Positions 44,435 through 53,500 of a DNA stretch of 64,000 nt are shown here, piece after piece. Each line of letters begins with the position of its first letter. The stretch's first letter is position 1. The notes beneath the pieces are model-generated. The model was not told the DNA's origin. It made no database searches and was given only the letters and a program-made list of their open reading frames with translations. Source of the DNA: Hymenobacter algoricola (GTDB taxonomy: Bacteria; Bacteroidota; Bacteroidia; Cytophagales; Hymenobacteraceae); contig NZ_BAABDH010000036.1 of the NCBI RefSeq assembly GCF_039539525.1, positions 90,895 to 154,894 of the forward strand, in the 5' to 3' direction. A program made the translations under genes and the position numbers.

Positions 44435-45148
44435 ATGAAAAACGCTGCCCGTGCCCTGCTCCTCGGAGCCGCCATTCTCAGCACCTCGGCCGCCCAGGCC
44501 CAGCAGGTCAAGCAAACCCGCCCGGTACCCACCTTCCAGGCCGTGCACGCCGGAGGGGGCATCGACGTATTCCTGACTCAGGGACCCACGGCGGCCGTGG
44601 TAGTGGACGCCCCGGCCCAGGCCCAGGCCCGCATCCGGGCCACGGTGCAGAACGGCCGGCTGGAAGTGGGCTGGGAACCAGGCTTCTCCTGGAAAAAGCT
44701 GGCGGCGGGTATGAGCAGCAAGGTCAGCGTGTACGTCACCTGTCCCCGCCTTACCGACCTGAGCGTCAGCGGCGGCTCCGATGCCCGGGGCGAAACGCCT
44801 TTCACTACCGACAACCTGCAGCTCAGTGCCAGCGGCGGCAGCGACATCCGCCTGACGCTCACGGCCAAAACGCTGACCAGTTCCGCCTCGGGCGGCGGCG
44901 ACATCTACCTCACCGGCAAAGCCGGGCGCCAGAGTGTCTCGGTGAGCGGGGGCAGCGACTACCACGCCTTCGCCCTGCAAAGTGCTACCACCAAAGTAGA
45001 AGCCAGCGGCGGCAGTGACGTAGAAGTATCCGTGGATCGGGAATTGTCGTCGGATGCTTCCGGGGGCAGTGGCGTGCGCTACAAGGGCAATGCCCGCCTC
45101 GTGAAAGCCCACGCCAGCGGCGGGAGCGGGGTGCGCAGGGTGCAGTAG
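44435..45148 (+). CDS. Head-GIN domain (DUF2807) protein
   Basis: 237 residues, signal peptide (LLLGAAILSTSAAQA). The mature part is a right-handed beta-helix with repeated LSVSGGSDARGE / LSASGGSDIRL / SASGGGDIYL / VSVSGGSDYHAF turns, each about 18 residues, the DUF2807 head-GIN pattern. Members are exported proteins, often beside regulators or other GIN genes; function unknown, binding of polymers is presumed. It is a single gene. Confidence 0.9.
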   Translation: MKNAARALLLGAAILSTSAAQAQQVKQTRPVPTFQAVHAGGGIDVFLTQGPTAAVVVDAPAQAQARIRATVQNGRLEVGWEPGFSWKKLAAGMSSKVSVYVTCPRLTDLSVSGGSDARGETPFTTDNLQLSASGGSDIRLTLTAKTLTSSASGGGDIYLTGKAGRQSVSVSGGSDYHAFALQSATTKVEASGGSDVEVSVDRELSSDASGGSGVRYKGNARLVKAHASGGSGVRRVQ

Positions 45149-45342
45149 CGCGCGTGCGGAACCGCTCCGTTCGGCGGGCTGCGGAAGGTAGGCGGGGGCG
45201 GCCTTGTCGGTCGCTTCGCTCACCGAGGCAGACAGGGGGCACCAAGGCAGAACAGGTTGAACAAAGCCTGCAAAACTTGTGTTGCAGGGCTTACCAGTGC
45301 CAGTGATTCAGCCACCGCGCCCAAGCTCGCTACCACCGCTTT

Positions 45343-45771
45343 ATGTCCCACACGTTTCTTTCACTGCTGGCCTTTGGTCTACTGGCTGCTCCCGGTTCAG
45401 CCCTGGCCCAGCAGCAGGGTGCGCCCCCGGTAGCGTCGGCTGACCTGCCGGCTGCTCCGGTCCGGGAGTGCCCCACGCTGACCGGCGTGATAACCGACCA
45501 GAACCACCAGCCGCTGACGGGCGCCACCATTGTGGTGCAGGGCATCAGTGATGCCTACAGCACCAATTCGGAAGGCCGCTACATTATTGCTCCCCGCCGG
45601 CCGATGCCGCAGGCAGTCCACCTGCAGATCAGCGCCGTGGGCTACGAAACCCAGAAGCTGGAGCTCACCGGCTGCCAGCCGCCCGAGGTGATGTTGCGCA
45701 GCCTGCCCGGAACGCGCTTCAAGCGCGACGGCCGCATCAAAAAGACGACCTCCACCGGCAAAATCAAGTAA
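45343..45771 (+). CDS. Carboxypeptidase-regulatory-like domain protein, secreted
   Basis: 142 residues with signal peptide (SLLAFGLLAAPGSALA). Residues about 45-115 form a CarboxypepD_reg-like beta-sandwich: TLTGVITDQNHQPLTGATIV, TNSEGRYII, and VGYETQKLEL. In Bacteroidota this domain usually opens TonB-dependent (SusC) receptors; here it stands alone with a short basic tail (RFKRDGRIKKTT). It may be a relic or an adaptor. Confidence 0.8.
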   Translation: MSHTFLSLLAFGLLAAPGSALAQQQGAPPVASADLPAAPVRECPTLTGVITDQNHQPLTGATIVVQGISDAYSTNSEGRYIIAPRRPMPQAVHLQISAVGYETQKLELTGCQPPEVMLRSLPGTRFKRDGRIKKTTSTGKIK

Positions 45772-45879
45772 AGAAGCGCTGCTTTGCAGGCCGCGGGGCC
45801 GCGGGCGGAAAACCTGCCGGAAGCGGAGCATGGAGCAGCAACCGGAGGACTCGGGTCGCGCCACGCGGGGGCCGGCTCA

Positions 45880-47454
45880 CTACGCCGGATCGTTGAAGTG
45901 ACGCTCCAGGAAGCGCCAGGCGTTGCGCCAGAGCAGGTCCCGCACCTTGTCGCGCACGTTGTCGGTATCCAGGCCGTAGCGGATGCGGGGGTTGCCGTCG
46001 GCCAAGCCCACTAGCCGCTTGACCAGCGCATCCTCCACGTCGTCGAAGTCGAGCACGGAGCGGCTACACTTCAGCGGGACGATCAGGCCGTCGAAATCGG
46101 AGCCGATGCACAGGCAGCGCCAGGTGGCCGGGCCGCCCACCCGCACCATGTACAGAATCTGCTGGGCCAGAAACTTGAGGTGGCGCCGCCGCGTGCGCTC
46201 CAGCCAGGAAATACCGGCCTCCTCATCGGTGGGCTGCCCGGCGCCGCTGGCCTCGGCCCGGTCGTCGGCTTCCAGCAGGTCATCTTCGTCCTCCACGTCT
46301 GCGTCATCGGCCGGGTGCCGGGCGGGAGCTTCTACCGGCGGCCGGCCCGGAATCAGGTCGTACTCGGCCCGGCTGAAGATTTCCTTGGCCGTCTTGTTGA
46401 CGCCGGCAATGCGCTTGTCGAGCGAAAGGCCGATGAGCCCGCCCGAGTCCACGATTTCGCGGATGTCCTCGTCGTAGAGATTGATAGACCAGCAGTTGAA
46501 GTCGCGGGGCGTCACGCCGGGGTTCAGGCCGCCCTGCCGGTAGTGGACCACCACCAGGTCGGGCACGGAGCGGTGGGCCACCGCCTTGCGGATGGGCAGC
46601 TCGTTGCGGCTGCAGCCCGCGGCGGCCCCGTGGCTGCACAGCACCGGAGCGGTCGGGAACTCCTGCTGCCGCAGGGCATAATACTGGCGGCGCCCTTCCC
46701 GGCCCAGATGCTTCACGTCGATGAGCACGCCGGCCCGCAGCGCCGTGCGGATCAGGTCTTCGCCGACGGCCGTCAGGCCCGCGCCCCGCGGGTAAAAGTC
46801 GTGGCTGCGGGCAATGACAACGGGGCCGGCCTTCATGCGCATGCCGAAGGCGTGGGTGCAGATTTGGTTGTCGGTAAGATGAGCCAGGGTCAGGTAGAGG
46901 AAACGATGCCCCTCGTCCAGCAGCCGGAGCAGGTTGCCGGCGGCCGTGTAGCCGTCCGGGTCGCTGTAGAGGCAGTGCGCCCCTTCGATAGCGCGAATCA
47001 GGTTGACGGCGCCGGGGGTGTAGTCGGCCAGCCGCGCCAGCACCCGCACCACCTGCCCCTGCGGGCCGCGCAGGCCATCGGGCAGCAGGTCCAGGGAGTC
47101 GCGGAGGTGGTCGAAGTAAGTGCGCTGCCCGGGCTGCCCGACCTTCTGCACCTCGCGCAGCAGCGCCGGGCTCACGAAGGTTGGAATCTGCCCGGCGACG
47201 GTCTGGAAGAGCTTGCTTTCCACCATGCCCGCTTCCGGCGCGTGGTGGACCGATACGCTCAGGCTTACTTCTCCCTGGTCGAGCTGGTAGAGGTTGGCCT
47301 GGTTGCGCAGAATGTTGCGCATGAACAACACCAGCGGGGACGCTACGGGTATCTCCTCCTGCTCACTGGCCCACACGGGGCGGCGGTTAGCCGTTTGGGT
47401 GCCGCTCAGGTGGGCTTTCAGAACCGGATGAGCATGCAGGTCGAAGTAGGCCAT
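45880..47454 (-). CDS. M19-family (membrane dipeptidase-like) metallopeptidase
   Basis: 524 residues. The N-terminal AYFDLHAHPVLK carries the first metal His pair; GLTAVGEDLIRTALRAGVLIDVKHLG and the CIGSDFDGLIVPL near 450 match the renal-dipeptidase fold. An insertion of about 60 residues rich in Asp and Glu (DDADVEDEDDLLEADD) and then basic residues is unusual for the family. No signal peptide. Substrates could be dipeptides or related amides. It lies next to a LuxR-type regulator on the same strand, 88 bases downstream of it. Confidence 0.82.
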   Translation of the reverse strand: MAYFDLHAHPVLKAHLSGTQTANRRPVWASEQEEIPVASPLVLFMRNILRNQANLYQLDQGEVSLSVSVHHAPEAGMVESKLFQTVAGQIPTFVSPALLREVQKVGQPGQRTYFDHLRDSLDLLPDGLRGPQGQVVRVLARLADYTPGAVNLIRAIEGAHCLYSDPDGYTAAGNLLRLLDEGHRFLYLTLAHLTDNQICTHAFGMRMKAGPVVIARSHDFYPRGAGLTAVGEDLIRTALRAGVLIDVKHLGREGRRQYYALRQQEFPTAPVLCSHGAAAGCSRNELPIRKAVAHRSVPDLVVVHYRQGGLNPGVTPRDFNCWSINLYDEDIREIVDSGGLIGLSLDKRIAGVNKTAKEIFSRAEYDLIPGRPPVEAPARHPADDADVEDEDDLLEADDRAEASGAGQPTDEEAGISWLERTRRRHLKFLAQQILYMVRVGGPATWRCLCIGSDFDGLIVPLKCSRSVLDFDDVEDALVKRLVGLADGNPRIRYGLDTDNVRDKVRDLLWRNAWRFLERHFNDPA

Positions 47455-47542
47455 GGCCGTGAGAGCAAAAGGGGTAAGAAAGACTGCGGCGCTATTCGCC
47501 AGGTGCTCCCGTGGGCCGCGCCGCCCGGTTCAGCTACCGCGG

Positions 47543-48184
47543 CTAGGCCGCAATCCAGCCCTGGCGGACGGCCTGCACCACCAGTCCTACCAACGTCTTG
47601 GCTCCTGCTTTCTGCAGCAGGGCCCGGCGGTGGCTTTCCACGGTGCGCACGCTCAGATACAGCTGCTCGGCTATTTCCTGGTTGTTGTAGTCAGCCATGA
47701 CCAGCCGCAGCACTTCCAGCTCCCGGTGGCTGAAGGGCGTGGGCGGGCCGGCGTAGTGCGCGGACCGGCGGGAGGGCTGCTCGGTAGCCCGGCCACCGCC
47801 CGATTCGCCCCCCAGCAGGTGCTCAATGGTATCCAGCAACGCCTCCGGGGCCGCGTGGCGCGACAGCAGGGCCAGCTGCCGCCGGGCCTGCAGCGAATGC
47901 CGCAGCACAGGAGAGAGCCGCTGCCCGGTGAGCAGCAGCAGCTGCTGGTTGGAGCGGGCCAGCAGCAGCAGCTCCAGCAGGCGGGTCAGGGGCAGATCCG
48001 CCAGCAGCCCATCCACTACTACCAGGCAGTAGGGCTGGCGGCGTAGCAGGCCGGGCGCCTGGCCGGTGTCGGCGGTTAAGATAACGTCCAGATTGGGCCA
48101 GGCCTGCTGGAGCGTGAGCAGCAGGCCCTGGCGATGCAGGGAAGGCGGAGCGACAATCAAAACGGCTCCAGTCAATGCAAGCAT
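47543..48184 (-). CDS. LuxR-type regulator with degenerate receiver
   Basis: 213 residues. The C-terminal HTH (about 145-200) is the LuxR/NarL type: FSHRELEVLRLVMADYNNQE, IAEQLYLSVRTVESHRRALL. The N-terminal receiver lacks the acidic pair (LIVAPPSLHRQGL in place of V-D-D-H) but keeps an Asp at the usual phosphorylation strand (LVVVDGLL). The Lys is replaced by Arg (LLSRHA). So phosphorylation may not drive it. The ATG at 48184 is chosen because the receiver starts there. It may control the dipeptidase gene behind it. Confidence 0.85.
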   Translation of the reverse strand: MLALTGAVLIVAPPSLHRQGLLLTLQQAWPNLDVILTADTGQAPGLLRRQPYCLVVVDGLLADLPLTRLLELLLLARSNQQLLLLTGQRLSPVLRHSLQARRQLALLSRHAAPEALLDTIEHLLGGESGGGRATEQPSRRSAHYAGPPTPFSHRELEVLRLVMADYNNQEIAEQLYLSVRTVESHRRALLQKAGAKTLVGLVVQAVRQGWIAA

Positions 48185-48528
48185 GGGGCGGTGGATAGAG
48201 GTTACGGCATACAGAAACAGGCAAGGGCAGTTGAACAATAGGTATGGTGGTCGGCGGCTGACCCAGTCGTAAGGGCGGGTCATAGTTCAGAGAAGCGGGG
48301 AAAGTGGTGATAATTTCTAATAAAGAAAAATGCCTATAAATAATATCTTTATAATTATATTTAATAAACTGTTTAGAAAGTCAAAAGAACGCCAGATGAA
48401 GCATGTCGTTCTGATTGATTTTAGGGGCTTCCTCAAAAGCTTCAAAATACGTTTTCATAACGTCGTCTGCCCTATAGCCAAGGGCTGCCAATGGGGTTGT
48501 TGCCGGCCGGGTACTACCTTAGCCTGCC
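48185..48528. other. AT-rich intergenic region before the amidase gene
   Basis: About 340 bases between divergent starts. The stretch around 48310-48380 is markedly AT-rich. TACCTTAG at 48515-48522, with a TTG at 48497, is a possible weak promoter for the amidase. No RNA gene or conserved ORF is seen. Confidence 0.4.
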
Positions 48529-50022
48529 ATGACACCTTCCGAATATGACCGCTACGACGGGCTGGGCCTGGCGGAGCTGGTACGCACGGGCCAGGTAACG
48601 GCTGCCGAGCTGTGCGAAGCCGCCATTGCCCGCGCCGAAAGCCTCAATCCTCGCCTCAACGCCATTGTGCGGCCGCTGTACGCGGCGGCGCGGCAGCGGG
48701 CCGGAGCAGGGCTGCCGGTCGGGCCTTTCAGCGGGGTTCCTTTTCTGCTCAAGGATTTCGGCGGCTACTACGCCGGCGTACCGCATACCTCCGGGAGCCG
48801 GGCGCTGCAGAATTTCGTGCCCGCGGAAGATGCCGAGCTGATCCGGCGCTTTCAGGCGGCCGGCGTCAATATTCTGGGTAAAACCAATACGCCGGAATTC
48901 GCGCTGATGGGCGTCACGGAGCCGGCGCTGTACGGTCCGGCGCGCAACCCCTGGAATGTGGCGCACACCCCCGGCGGCTCCAGCGGCGGCGCGGCCGCGG
49001 CCGTGGCCGCCGGAATTGTGCCCCTGGCCGGGGCCGGCGACGGGGGCGGCTCCATCCGGATTCCGGCCGCCTGCTGCGGCCTGTTTGGCCTGAAGCCCAG
49101 TCGGGGCCGCAACCCCACCGGCCCGGAACAGGGTGAAAAATGGCAGGGAGCGGCCGTAGAGCACATCCTGACCCGCTCCGTGCGCGACAGCGCCGCCATG
49201 CTGGACGCCACCCAGGGCCCGGATGCCGGAGCTCCGTATTTTCTGCCGGCTCCCGTCCGCCCTTTTCTGGCGGAGGTCGGCCAGCCCGCCGGGCGGCTGC
49301 GCATTGGCTTCAGCCTGGAGCATCCGCTGGGCCGCGCCCTGCACCCGGAGTGCGCCGCGGCGGTGCAGGCGGCGGCCCGGCTGCTCGAAAGCCTGGGCCA
49401 CGAGGTGGAGCTGGTGCCGCTGCCCTTCGACGGCCGAGCCGTGGCTACCGCTTTTCTGATGCTGTACTTCGGCGAAACCGGCGCCAACATTGCGGCCCTG
49501 GCCCACGTGCTGGGCCGGCCGGCCCGGCCCACCGATGTGGAGCCCACCACCTGGCTGCTGGGCTTGCTGGGCCGCACCTACTCCGCCGCCGACTTTGCCG
49601 CCGCCCGCCACACCTGGAACGACTCGGCCCGGCGCATGGGACGCTTCCACCAGCAGTACGACCTGCTGCTCACGCCCACGCTGGCCGTGCCCCCGCTGCC
49701 GGTCGGGGCGCTGCAGCCCCGGCCGGTGGAGCGGGCCCTGCTGCGTGTGGTCAACCAGTTTGGGCTGGGCGGACTGATCCGCCGGTCCGGTATTGTGGAA
49801 AAGCTGGCGGAGCAAAGCCTGGAGAAAACGCCTTATACGCAGCTGGCGAATCTGACCGGCCAGCCGGCCATGTCGGTGCCGCTGCACTGGACGGCGGAGG
49901 GGCTGCCCTGCGGCGTGCAGTTTGTGGCGCCGCTGGGGGCCGAAGCTGTGCTTTTCCGGGTGGCCGCCCAGCTGGAGCAGGCCCAGCCGTGGTTTGACCG
50001 CCGGCCAGCTATAGTGGTCTGA
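48529..50022 (+). CDS. Amidase-signature enzyme
   Basis: 497 residues. The Ser-Ser-Lys machinery is visible: FLLKDFGGYYAG (Lys about 82), then PGGSSGGAAAAVAAG (cis-Ser) and the nucleophile in GAGDGGGSIRIPAACCGLFG. The rest (GLKPSRGRNP; ARLLESLGHEVELVPLP) is standard for AS-family amidases. They hydrolyse small amides or carbamates; GatA is excluded by the absence of its partners and by sequence. No signal peptide. Confidence 0.88.
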   Translation: MTPSEYDRYDGLGLAELVRTGQVTAAELCEAAIARAESLNPRLNAIVRPLYAAARQRAGAGLPVGPFSGVPFLLKDFGGYYAGVPHTSGSRALQNFVPAEDAELIRRFQAAGVNILGKTNTPEFALMGVTEPALYGPARNPWNVAHTPGGSSGGAAAAVAAGIVPLAGAGDGGGSIRIPAACCGLFGLKPSRGRNPTGPEQGEKWQGAAVEHILTRSVRDSAAMLDATQGPDAGAPYFLPAPVRPFLAEVGQPAGRLRIGFSLEHPLGRALHPECAAAVQAAARLLESLGHEVELVPLPFDGRAVATAFLMLYFGETGANIAALAHVLGRPARPTDVEPTTWLLGLLGRTYSAADFAAARHTWNDSARRMGRFHQQYDLLLTPTLAVPPLPVGALQPRPVERALLRVVNQFGLGGLIRRSGIVEKLAEQSLEKTPYTQLANLTGQPAMSVPLHWTAEGLPCGVQFVAPLGAEAVLFRVAAQLEQAQPWFDRRPAIVV

Positions 50023-50263
50023 CCAAGGCCGCCGCTGACGTCCGGAGGAGGCATGAGGACAATGGCAAGTATTGGTACTATTCTTCCCTGAGCCTAATTT
50101 GAATAGCTGTATTATTCCGGACCTGATTTTACATTGCTTAGGTACGAAATTCTCCAGGCCCACTCATTCAGGGCAAGTCTCGCACGGTAATGGGCTGTTT
50201 ATCATTCCTTAACCGGAACGTAGTTAGCCGGAAATATGTACCAGGGCCATCCTGATAGTACCG

Positions 50264-50271
50264 TATCTTTG
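50264..50271 (+). promoter_or_regulatory. -7 element that decides the start of the PHP gene
   Basis: TATCTTTG matches TAnnTTTG and lies downstream of the first in-frame ATG (50236). Transcription from here excludes that ATG and supports the GTG start at 50302. Confidence 0.6.
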
Positions 50272-50301
50272 CCTCCCGTTCTTTCCAACCTATTGCACTT
50301 T

Positions 50302-51720
50302 GTGAAAAAAACCCTGACTCTTCTCCTGGCAGCCTGCTGCTGGGGTACTGCTTACGCCCAAGCGCCGACCTACCAGTTTTACTACGGTAACCTGCACGCG
50401 CACTCCTCCTATTCCGACGGTAACCAGGACGCCGCCACGTCCAACGCCGCCACGCCCGCTCAGGACTACAGCTTCGCCGATGCCTCGCTGCACCTCGATT
50501 TTCTGGGTATTTCGGACCACAACCACGCGCTGGCCGGTATGCAGCGGCCCAACTACGCCAAGGGCCTGCACCAGGCCGACAGCCTGACCAATGCCAACTT
50601 TGTGGCGCTGTACGGCATGGAGTGGGGCGTTATTTCGGGCGGTGGCCACATGCTGGTATACGGCGTAGATCAGCTGCTGGGCTGGGAAGCGGGCAACTTC
50701 GACGTGTTCGTGGCCAAGAGCGACTACCAGAGCCTGTTCAAGCAGATCAACCGCCGGCCGGGGGCTTTTGCCCTGTTTGCCCACCCGCAGAGCGGCGACT
50801 ACGGCAACCTGGCCGGCACCGCCACCTTCAGCCCGCGCGCCGATAGCGCGGTGGTCGGCATGCCCATGCGCTCCGGCCCGGCTACTTCAACCAACATCAC
50901 CTACTCCAACAAGTCGACCAGCTCGTACGAGAGTACCTACCAGCGTATGCTGGCCAAAGGCTACCACGTAGGAATTGGCTTCGACCACGACAACCACAAC
51001 ACCACCTTTGGGCGCACCACGCCCGGCCGGCTGGTGCTGCTGGCACCCTCGCTCACCAAGCTCGACCTGATGCAGGCCCTGCGCAGCCGGCGCTTCTACG
51101 CCTCCGACGACTGGAACACCGAGGTTACCTTCACCGTGAACGGGCAGGCCATGGGCACCATCAACCAGGGGCCGGGCAATGCCGGTGTCAGCGTGGGCGT
51201 AGCCGATAGCGACAACGAAGCGGTCCGCTCCATCACGCTGATGCGCGGAGTGCCCGGCAACGGTGTGAATGCCGTAGCCGTTTCGACCACCGCCATCGGT
51301 GCCGCCGCGCTTACCTACACCGACATCAACGTCCCCAACTCGGCGTATTACTACTATGCCATCATCATTCAGGACGACGGGGACCGTATCGTAACCTCGC
51401 CCATCTGGTACAGCCGCGGCTCGGTGACGGCCGCTTCGGCCGCGCAGGAGCTACCCCCGCTGGACGTATTCCCGAACCCCGTGCAGGGCGGCGCAGTCAC
51501 GCTTTCCTATGGTCTGCCCACGGCTACCCGCGTCACGCTGGAAGTACTGGATAACCTGGGCCGTACGGTAAGCGTGCTGGCGCAGGATGAGGCGCAGTCG
51601 GCCGGGCCGCACGCCTACACGCTGCCGGTCAGCCAGCTGAGTCTGGCGCCCGGGCTGTACACCGTCCGCCTGGTGCAGGCGGCGGGAACCACCTACCGCA
51701 AGCTGCTGGTAGCCCAGTAA
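50302..51720 (+). CDS. PHP-type (CehA/McbA-like) metallohydrolase with T9SS domain
   Basis: 472 residues from the GTG, with a good signal peptide (KKTLTLLLAACCWGTAYA). Metal ligands are in YGNLHAHSSYSDG (about 26-38), LGISDHNHAL and IGFDHDNHN, the trinuclear PHP pattern. The C-terminal 85 residues (VFPNPVQGGAVTLSYGLPTA to the end) are the T9SS sorting domain. Probably a secreted phosphoesterase or carbamate hydrolase. The GTG start fits the promoter position. Confidence 0.86.
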   Translation: MKKTLTLLLAACCWGTAYAQAPTYQFYYGNLHAHSSYSDGNQDAATSNAATPAQDYSFADASLHLDFLGISDHNHALAGMQRPNYAKGLHQADSLTNANFVALYGMEWGVISGGGHMLVYGVDQLLGWEAGNFDVFVAKSDYQSLFKQINRRPGAFALFAHPQSGDYGNLAGTATFSPRADSAVVGMPMRSGPATSTNITYSNKSTSSYESTYQRMLAKGYHVGIGFDHDNHNTTFGRTTPGRLVLLAPSLTKLDLMQALRSRRFYASDDWNTEVTFTVNGQAMGTINQGPGNAGVSVGVADSDNEAVRSITLMRGVPGNGVNAVAVSTTAIGAAALTYTDINVPNSAYYYYAIIIQDDGDRIVTSPIWYSRGSVTAASAAQELPPLDVFPNPVQGGAVTLSYGLPTATRVTLEVLDNLGRTVSVLAQDEAQSAGPHAYTLPVSQLSLAPGLYTVRLVQAAGTTYRKLLVAQ

Positions 51721-51742
51721 GCGCTGCCGCTACGTTTTTCGG

Positions 51743-51778
51743 AAAGCCCCGACTGCGCAGGTAGTCGGGGCTTTTTTT
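51743..51778 (+). terminator. Terminator after the PHP gene
   Basis: Twelve-base perfect stem (AAAGCCCCGACT and complement), eight-base loop, then seven Ts. Confidence 0.85.
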
Positions 51779-51909
51779 GGGTGGGCCGGCCGGCAGACTG
51801 CCTCCGCCGGGGCAACACCAGAGGGAGGTATCTACGTAAGGAATGGCCGGGCCGCTTCAGTTGCCGGGGCCGGCCCCCGCGTTGTGGTTCGCCATTGTCC
51901 CCTTGTGCC

Positions 51910-52068
51910 ATGCATTCTGACCCTACTACCAAGCCAGCCGCCGCCCGGAGTGCCGAAGGAGCCAAAACCGCCAAAGCAGCTCCGCGCAGCAGCTCTACCG
52001 ACGTGGAGCTGGCCGTCATCAAACAGCTCGACGCCTTTCGCGGCACCCCGCCGAAGGCGGAAAGCTAG
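51910..52068 (+). CDS. Small Ala-rich hypothetical protein
   Basis: 52 residues, beginning MHSDPTTKPAAARSAEGAKT and ending with a short helix (ELAVIKQLDAFRG). Low complexity; charged. Reads in the same direction as the GH43 gene and ends 82 bases before it. It might be a real short peptide or chance; there is no family evidence. Confidence 0.35.
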   Translation: MHSDPTTKPAAARSAEGAKTAKAAPRSSSTDVELAVIKQLDAFRGTPPKAES

Positions 52069-52150
52069 CGCCGCGGCCGTCTCGGCGCCGGACAACAGAC
52101 GGCCGGGGCCGGCAATAAAGGAAATACTACCCATCTGCGTACCGCTGCTT

Positions 52151-53152
52151 ATGCCTTCTTCCCCACCCGCCGGCACCTACACCAACCCCGTCTGGGACGA
52201 CGATTTTCCCGATCCGACAGTTATTCGCGCGGCCGATGGCTGGTACTACGCCTACGGCACCCAGACCAAGCGCGCCGGGCAGATTATCAACCTGCAGGTA
52301 GTTCGCTCCCGGGATTTGGTAACCTGGGAATTTCTGGGCGACGGAATGCCGGAAAAGCCGGTCTGGGCCGCCCAGACCCAGAAGTTCTGGGCTCCGCACG
52401 TCAGTGAGCACGCCGGCCGCTACTACCTGTACTACTCCGCCCTGCCCGATACGCGCGCCGGGTTCTGCCTGGGCGCCGCCACTGCCGACTCGCCGGCCGG
52501 GCCTTTTGTCGATTGCGGCGTCCCGCTGCAGTGCGGCCCCGGTTTCCGCCACCTCGACCCGATGAGCTTCGACGACCCGGCCACCGGCCGGCGGCTGCTG
52601 TACTGGGGCTCCGGCTTCGGCCCCCTCATGGTGCGCGAGCTGGGCCCCGACCGGCTGCGCTTTCTGCCGGGCAGCGTAGCTATTGACCTGCTCTACCCAA
52701 CCAACAGCCCGGACCCCGCCAGCTACGAAAATCTGGTGGAAGGTGCCTGGGTAATCCGGCGCCACGAGTGGTACTACCTGTTTTACTCCGGCAACAACTG
52801 CTGCGGCCCCCGGGCCCACTATGGCGTATTGGTAGCCCGCTCCCGCACGGCCACCGGCCCTTTTGAGCCGCTGACCCGGGCCCTCGACCATGCCGCCGCG
52901 CCGCTGCTCGTCGCCAATGACCACTGGCAGGCGCCCGGCCACAACGGCATCATCACCGACGGAGCCGGGCAGGACTGGCTGGTCTACCACGCCATCGACC
53001 CGCGCCAGCCCACCTTCGATGCCATCGACGACGAGCAGGGCTACTCACGCCGCGTGCTGCTGCTGGATCGGCTGGACTATCACAATGGCTGGCCGCGGCT
53101 GGCTACCGGCGGCACTCCTTCCTGGGCCGCCCAGCCGGCCCCGCAGCCTTAG
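52151..53152 (+). CDS. Glycoside hydrolase family 43 protein
   Basis: 333 residues, five-bladed propeller of the arabinanase/xylosidase type. The catalytic base Asp is in DDDFPDPTVIRAADGWYY, the pKa-setting Asp in MSFDDPATGRRLLYWGS, and the proton-donor Glu in NLVEGAWVIRRHEWYYLFYS. No signal peptide is seen with the ATG at 52151, so it acts in the cytoplasm or the start is not right. Likely cleaves alpha-L-arabinofuranosyl or beta-xylosyl links. There are no PUL neighbours (SusC/D), so it is an isolated enzyme. Confidence 0.88.
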   Translation: MPSSPPAGTYTNPVWDDDFPDPTVIRAADGWYYAYGTQTKRAGQIINLQVVRSRDLVTWEFLGDGMPEKPVWAAQTQKFWAPHVSEHAGRYYLYYSALPDTRAGFCLGAATADSPAGPFVDCGVPLQCGPGFRHLDPMSFDDPATGRRLLYWGSGFGPLMVRELGPDRLRFLPGSVAIDLLYPTNSPDPASYENLVEGAWVIRRHEWYYLFYSGNNCCGPRAHYGVLVARSRTATGPFEPLTRALDHAAAPLLVANDHWQAPGHNGIITDGAGQDWLVYHAIDPRQPTFDAIDDEQGYSRRVLLLDRLDYHNGWPRLATGGTPSWAAQPAPQP

Positions 53153-53200
53153 CGCGAGGCCGGCTGGTGCCAGGCTGAATAGGCCGGGCTTGGTAATTGA

Positions 53201-53500
53201 TCAGCCAAGCCTGCCGCAACGCTTTCTGGGTAGGCGTCGGGAAGAGAAGTCGTAGCGCTGCACTTCGTCTTGGTCCAGCAGGCGGGTGCGCACGGTCTTA
53301 TCGGTGCCTTCGTGGCGGATGGTGATTTCGCACTCGGTGCCGGCTTGCCCGGTTTTTAGCTGGCTGAGCACCTGCTTCAGACTGGCGGGCGTGATGGCCG
53401 TGCCCTGGTAGCTGACCAGCTGGTCGCCGGGCGCTATGCCCGCGGCCCGCAGGTTGGCCGGCCCGGCATCAAACTGCCCGGCATTCGGCGGCGGTACTTC
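53201..53500 (-). pseudogene. Fragment of an M61-type PDZ protease C-terminus
   Basis: Read on the minus strand, the frame gives AGQFDAGPANLRAAGIAPGD, LVSYQGTAITPASLKQVLSQ and ITIRHEGTDKTVRTRLL, a PDZ domain. After QRYDF the family should end with the kind of tail found one frame away, TPTQKALRQAWL; the two lie in different frames, so a frameshift near 53240 has occurred. Nothing of the M61 catalytic domain is present. It is a decayed remnant. Confidence 0.6.

Noticed and set aside
48330..48548. 72-codon plus-strand frame in the AT-rich gap before the amidase
   Set aside because: Low-complexity hydrophobic and basic sequence, overlaps the amidase start, no family; likely chance in AT-rich DNA.
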